From Bacteroidales bacterium (lineage in GTDB: Bacteria; Bacteroidota; Bacteroidia; Bacteroidales; Paludibacteraceae), in NCBI GenBank assembly GCA_018066005.1, contig JAGHSG010000142.1, forward strand, positions 1 through 9,335: a stretch of 9,335 nucleotides of DNA, given 5' to 3'. Positions 5,351-9,335 of the stretch are shown here, one piece after another (positions within the stretch are counted from its first letter, which is position 1; each line of letters begins with the position of its first letter). The notes beneath the pieces were generated by a model. It worked only from the letters and a program-made list of their open reading frames with translations. It did no database searches and was not told the origin of the DNA. The position numbers and the translations under genes were made by a program.

Positions 5351-8300
5351 ATCTTTGGATGACCAACTTACCGGATTTGATAAGGCGTTTGCCATTTTCC
5401 AAGAAGGCCCAGAAATAAACCTTATTGGGTTGGAGAGAAATAACCGTACAAAGCGAGTAATCGGTTACGTGTGCAAAATACGTTTGCCCAAAACCGTCCG
5501 TCGTTGTGTTGAAATTATTCGGATCACTTTCCTCCAATTTATGGTAACATACCAGACTGCCATTCATATCATACAAAGCAAACATAACATTTGCACGTAG
5601 CGATGCAATCGCAATCTGCGGCGCCCCCGGAACTACCTGAATCAGCACATCTCCTCCCATCGGTTTTTGAGCATATTTAATGTCAGAACGTTTGAAGAGA
5701 ATTTTATACGTATATTTGGTACCATTTTCAGCACGATACGTAAGGTGGAAGGTTGAGTCATTCTCATCTACCATCGAATAATCAATATCGTTCTCAGCCG
5801 ACACTACAGCTCCGCGTTCAAACTCATAGCGAGCAAAACGTGAATTGGTGTTGGAATACTCCAAACGGAAGCCCGGAGCATTATCACGCGTATCTTTGAG
5901 GATATAGACGTAATAATACTTATCCAACATAAACTCATCTATCTCACGCGGAATACTCATGTAATCTTCTATAATCAATTTGGTAACGCGGTTGATTGAA
6001 TCCAAGATTAACTCCTGATAAACATAGTACGTCATCGCATTGCCGTTAGGAGCCAAAACGGTGATAGGAATACGATTAGCAACCACCACTTCCACATCGG
6101 TAGTATCACGCATCTCACGTAGAATCTCCGGTGAACCGATAGAATACGTTGCCAAACTATCTTCCGTTGCACAAGCCACATCGGACGAAGAGAAGAACAA
6201 GTCCGGATTAAAGCCAATCGGATATACCATACGATAAGTCAACGAATCAGGATTGAAATCCTTATCGAAACCCTGTGCTATACTAATGACTTGTCCTTTG
6301 ACCTTGATATAAGTCAAACGAGCATTATCACTATCTTCCGGACGTTTCGGTTCATTGCTCTTGATATGGAACAGCACAGAATAAGCATTCTCGGTCTCGC
6401 CATCAGGAGCCGTTACATAGCATATAAACTCAACGGCAGTGATTAAAGCGTCCTGATAAGTATATGTGGTATCCTTGGTGATGACTTGATCTACCTCAGC
6501 CGCTTGGAAAGTTACCTCGGGAACATCCTTCAACGAATCCACCGTAAACTCATATCCGAATTGCTCCGGTACAAAGCCCGGCATCAAAGTGTCATTGAGA
6601 TTGATAGATTGCAACAAGGCATTCGATGACTTACCTTCTATGAAATGGAGGTAATACGTCCCCGTATGTTCCTTATCTTCAGCCAAAACAGTCACTTGCA
6701 CCTCGAATGTGCTAACAATGGTTATATCCACATTTTGGGCAGGGTCGTTCTTGACAAAAGTAATAATAGGTGTTTGTGTAATTCCGTATTCCAATTGGAT
6801 GTTATACGAGAAAATACCCTCATCAAAGCCCGATATATCGGTACCATTATAAGCAATCATCGACAATGTGGTATCGGACGAGTAAGCCAACGGGAACGAG
6901 AGTGTATAAACACGTGTTTGACCATTTTGAGCCGTTACCGTTATTTGTGTCTTGCCTAACGAATGGTCTGCACTTTCAGCCGGTATATCTACCATGGATA
7001 TGGTTTGATAGCGGTCGCCTTCGGTGTAGAAGATATTCGGACGCTCGGTAGCATCGGTGGGCATGATGATAGTATAGTCATTCTTATCGCCCCTGAATGA
7101 CGGAAGCGAATCACCATTGAGGTAAATCATTTGCAACGTATCTACCGCTGAACGTATAATTTCGTAAGTCACCGTATAGGTATTGCGGTGTCCGCTTTCT
7201 GCCGTAACGACATATTGGCAGAGGCGCATCCAAGCGGTTTGCTGCAACGTATCTACCGTAACTACCTGCATAGCGTCTGCCACTTCCCAACTAATGGTCG
7301 GGAACGCAGTGGTGCCGATAGGTAACTCGTAATTATAATTGAATCGTTGTGGCATGAAGCCCTCTAACGAATCACCGTCGGCATAGAGCATCAACAAAGT
7401 ATCAGCCTCAGATGGTTGGAAAGCGAAGAACAATATATACTGCGATTGCGTTTCGGTATCTTCCGCCGTTACCGTGATGGTAGCACGTTGATTCTTTCCT
7501 TCCTGTTGGATAGCCGGTTCGCTAACCTGTTGTCCCTGTTCGCCCTTAACGACAAATATCTCAGGCAGGGTACGTACACCGGATGGAATGGTGATATAAT
7601 AGAACCGATTATTCGGGGTAAAATTGGCTAACGAATCACCATCCAGATAAATCATCTTCAAATCTGTATTGGTTGATTTAACGCCTTTGAAGATAAGGGT
7701 ATAAGTATTCTTGGAAACACCATCCGGAGCCGTAACATCCAGATAAGCCGTCTGTCCCACATAACGCAAAGCCATTGATTGACCTTCCATCTTGAGAGTT
7801 GCCGAGATATCGGGAAGGTTATCCTCACCATACGGCAGATTGATTGTGTAGCGGTTAAGACCCGGGTTGAAATAAAGGTCAGGATTCATATCCGGACGAT
7901 AATTCTCCATAGGTTGCCCATCCAACCAAATCATGGACAAGGTCGCGTCATTCGAGAGTGTCTGTTCGTACACTTCCACCGTATAATCCATCGTTGACAC
8001 GCCATCTTGTGCTATAACATGTAAGGTATATATATTGCCCTCGGATGTTACCTGCACGGTTTGGAACTTATCTTTAGAACGCCATTCCATAGTCACCGGT
8101 GTATGTTGTACCTGAACCGAATAGTACGAGCGATAAGGTTCGAAATGCTCCACCATAACGCCATTGACAATAATGGCACTCAGTTGCACATTGTGACTGG
8201 GTTCAGCCGTAAAGGTCAGTTCATAACTATTCGTACGTGTGCCGTCGGAAGAAGTAACCACTAAATAAGTCGTCTCGTTAATACCTCCCGTCACCACATC

Positions 8301-9335
8301 AACATGGGCTTTCGGGTCGGAAGCGACAAAGGCGATAGACGGAACCAATGGCTCATGCTCTTTGTATTTCCCGACAGGAATAACTATCGTATATTGCAAC
8401 GAATCGGCACGGAACTCGGACATGGCTTGACCATCCAGCAATATAGATTTCAAAGTAGCATCTGCCGATACGACCTGCGAAATAGTTACCGTATAAGGCG
8501 TTGCACCCACTGTGCCGTCCTCTGCCGTAACCCAAATGGTATAGACATTATTCTCACGGGTGATTTGAATTGTTTGTGCATCGTTTTCGCCCAAAGCAAC
8601 AAGATCCATAGCACTATCGGAATAGATGGTGTAATCCTTGACTTGAGGAGCAAAGCCCTCAATCAGTACATCGTTGACATAAATGCCCTGCAGGTTGGTA
8701 GAAGACGACTTAACCGTAGGAGCGGTAATGGTGTACGTATGTTCCTCTGAACCAATCACACGCCATGTCATCTTGTTGGGCTGACGGGTATAAATAACCG
8801 AGTCTTGCGCATCTTTACGAACAAAAGCCATTATCATGGGTAGCACGTGCTCGTAATCGTATTTATCAGGTTCAAACTCTGCCAACAAGTCACCGTCCAA
8901 TTCCAATTCAGATAACTGACCACTGGTGGTATGTTGCGGTTTTTGCAGTTGCACGGTATAGGTCTGTTGCGCCCCACTCTCTGCCGTTACGGTAAACAGA
9001 CCATTATCCATCACTACCGTCTGTGCATCTTCTGCCTTGACGAAGTTCATGGCAGGTAATGCCTCACCGAAATAGGTATATTCGTACGTAGTGGGATCAA
9101 AGTTGTCAATACCATCTATACCTGCCAGTTGGGTATTCGCCGATTGTTTGTAAGTATAAATCAGTTTATAGACTTTGGCTTCGCCCGACTCGGGTTGAAC
9201 GGTAATTGTAATCGTATCACCAGAACGCACCGTCGTAATCGTTTGGCGGTTGCTGGCGGGATAAGGATAAACATCCGGCAATAAGTCACCCGCCTTCAAA
9301 TCAAACTTATACTCGGTCGTTTCCGCATCAAAATC
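5349..9335 (-). CDS. Giant exported repeat protein with cadherin-like/Ig-like beta-sandwich repeats and a putative type IX secretion C-terminal domain (5' partial)
   Basis: The frame is open to the window edge, so the N-terminus and signal peptide are not seen. 1328 residues are present, and the apparent TTG start near 9299 is internal because DFDAETTEYKFD precedes it in frame. The protein is a tandem array of one partial and thirteen divergent repeats of about 71-110 residues. Each begins LxxIxLDGxxLxxFxP, continues with Y-[TIV] strands and LPxGxxxxPxI, and closes with VTAEDG...TYTLxF. This layout resembles the cadherin-like beta-sandwich family (PF12733) and other bacterial Ig-like folds. 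The last 110 residues are different: FALYDMNGSLV, then NKVYFWAFLENGKRLIKSGKLVIQR. They resemble T9SS type A sorting domains, with an insert. Cysteines are rare. The role is unknown. A cell-surface or secreted structural protein or adhesin is the best inference, and no catalytic motif is visible. The gene converges on the + strand cluster with a 9-bp gap. Confidence 0.85.
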   Translation of the reverse strand, partial: DFDAETTEYKFDLKAGDLLPDVYPYPASNRQTITTVRSGDTITITVQPESGEAKVYKLIYTYKQSANTQLAGIDGIDNFDPTTYEYTYFGEALPAMNFVKAEDAQTVVMDNGLFTVTAESGAQQTYTVQLQKPQHTTSGQLSELELDGDLLAEFEPDKYDYEHVLPMIMAFVRKDAQDSVIYTRQPNKMTWRVIGSEEHTYTITAPTVKSSSTNLQGIYVNDVLIEGFAPQVKDYTIYSDSAMDLVALGENDAQTIQITRENNVYTIWVTAEDGTVGATPYTVTISQVVSADATLKSILLDGQAMSEFRADSLQYTIVIPVGKYKEHEPLVPSIAFVASDPKAHVDVVTGGINETTYLVVTSSDGTRTNSYELTFTAEPSHNVQLSAIIVNGVMVEHFEPYRSYYSVQVQHTPVTMEWRSKDKFQTVQVTSEGNIYTLHVIAQDGVSTMDYTVEVYEQTLSNDATLSMIWLDGQPMENYRPDMNPDLYFNPGLNRYTINLPYGEDNLPDISATLKMEGQSMALRYVGQTAYLDVTAPDGVSKNTYTLIFKGVKSTNTDLKMIYLDGDSLANFTPNNRFYYITIPSGVRTLPEIFVVKGEQGQQVSEPAIQQEGKNQRATITVTAEDTETQSQYILFFAFQPSEADTLLMLYADGDSLEGFMPQRFNYNYELPIGTTAFPTISWEVADAMQVVTVDTLQQTAWMRLCQYVVTAESGHRNTYTVTYEIIRSAVDTLQMIYLNGDSLPSFRGDKNDYTIIMPTDATERPNIFYTEGDRYQTISMVDIPAESADHSLGKTQITVTAQNGQTRVYTLSFPLAYSSDTTLSMIAYNGTDISGFDEGIFSYNIQLEYGITQTPIITFVKNDPAQNVDITIVSTFEVQVTVLAEDKEHTGTYYLHFIEGKSSNALLQSINLNDTLMPGFVPEQFGYEFTVDSLKDVPEVTFQAAEVDQVITKDTTYTYQDALITAVEFICYVTAPDGETENAYSVLFHIKSNEPKRPEDSDNARLTYIKVKGQVISIAQGFDKDFNPDSLTYRMVYPIGFNPDLFFSSSDVACATEDSLATYSIGSPEILREMRDTTDVEVVVANRIPITVLAPNGNAMTYYVYQELILDSINRVTKLIIEDYMSIPREIDEFMLDKYYYVYILKDTRDNAPGFRLEYSNTNSRFARYEFERGAVVSAENDIDYSMVDENDSTFHLTYRAENGTKYTYKILFKRSDIKYAQKPMGGDVLIQVVPGAPQIAIASLRANVMFALYDMNGSLVCYHKLEESDPNNFNTTTDGFGQTYFAHVTDYSLCTVISLQPNKVYFWAFLENGKRLIKSGKLVIQR
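5352..5681 (-). other. C-terminal domain of the giant protein, putative T9SS sorting signal
   Basis: About 110 residues follow the last repeat. The segment has a strand FALYDMNGSLV, an acidic and Asn-rich stretch (LEESDPNNFN), and a final pair KVYFWAFLENGK and KSGKLVIQR. Type A sorting domains typically show LYDxxGxxV, then GxYxxxI and a basic KxxxV terminus, which is the same order. The insert with YFAHVTDYSLCTV is not typical, so this may be a separate C-terminal family with a similar fold. Confidence 0.45.
5988..9335 (-). repeat. Array of 13 protein repeats (plus a partial one) in the giant protein
   Basis: Repeat starts, marked by the first residue of the LxxIxLDG motif, fall at nucleotide positions 9128, 8915, 8693, 8453, 8183, 7940, 7661, 7397, 7136, 6866, 6614, 6317 and about 5990, reading down the - strand; a partial repeat occupies 9129-9335. 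Near-invariant points are the DG or NG turn (LDGDSL, LNGDSL), the F/P/Y triplet, and a closing TAEDG, TAPDG or TAQNG turn followed by TY. The second repeat (8915-8694) is the shortest and lacks the AEDG turn. The last two are the longest and most divergent. DNA similarity between repeats is mostly lost, so the array is old, although repeats 7 and 9 still share 21 of 25 bases around the YLDGDSL/YLNGDSL codons (7631-7655 and 7106-7130). Confidence 0.8.

Noticed and set aside
8304..8750. 148-codon open frame on the + strand, and several shorter + strand frames between 5355 and 8264
   Set aside because: All are antisense to the repeat protein, which is continuous and shows regular repeats. The + strand frames show no family motifs or plausible gene starts.
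9297..9299. TTG as the start codon of the giant - strand gene
   Set aside because: The frame continues upstream to the window edge and already encodes the preceding repeat segment (FDAETTEYKFD), so the true start is outside.
1..9335. tRNA, rRNA or riboswitch genes
   Set aside because: All gaps between genes are under 60 bp, and I saw no cloverleaf or known leader structure in them.

Overview
The window looks like a chromosomal stretch from a member of the Bacteroidota, probably order Bacteroidales. The evidence is an IspG of the Bacteroidetes/plant/chlamydial type (TEAGEGEDGR plus a remnant of the extra central A* domain), a long-type pyrophosphate-dependent phosphofructokinase, a DAHP synthase fused to an AroQ chorismate mutase, a PepSY-like duplicated periplasmic protein, weak or absent Shine-Dalgarno sequences, and a huge repeat protein ending in a segment that resembles a type IX secretion sorting domain. 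I cannot name the genus.

Layout. Five genes run on the + strand from 54 to 5339 with gaps of 34 and 45 bp and two 8-bp overlaps, so they probably form one transcription unit: ispG (54-1433), pfp (1468-3117), a secreted TPR-like protein (3110-3835), a secreted PepSY-like protein (3881-4321) and a bifunctional DAHP synthase/chorismate mutase (4314-5339). A strong hairpin terminator (5316-5350) is partly encoded by the last codons of the fifth gene. Converging on it from the - strand is one gene that fills the rest of the window (5349-9335, start codon outside). It encodes at least thirteen tandem beta-sandwich-like repeats of about 71-110 residues plus a C-terminal domain.

How the genes relate. 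The three enzymes serve unrelated central pathways: MEP isoprenoid synthesis, reversible glycolysis, and entry to and branching of the shikimate pathway. The two small genes between them have signal peptides and no assigned function. The - strand protein is probably exported and surface-exposed or secreted.

Most unusual signal. Two of the housekeeping enzymes carry short tandem DNA repeats whose unit length is not a multiple of three. There are six 8-bp units in ispG and two separate blocks of six 7-bp units in the DAHP synthase/chorismate mutase gene. Six units keeps the frame (48 bp and 42 bp), so each block reads as a duplicated 8- or 7-residue peptide placed in a loop or linker. Gain or loss of a single unit would shift the frame. 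A second oddity is that IspG keeps the hallmarks of the large, three-domain form, but its A* domain is much reduced.
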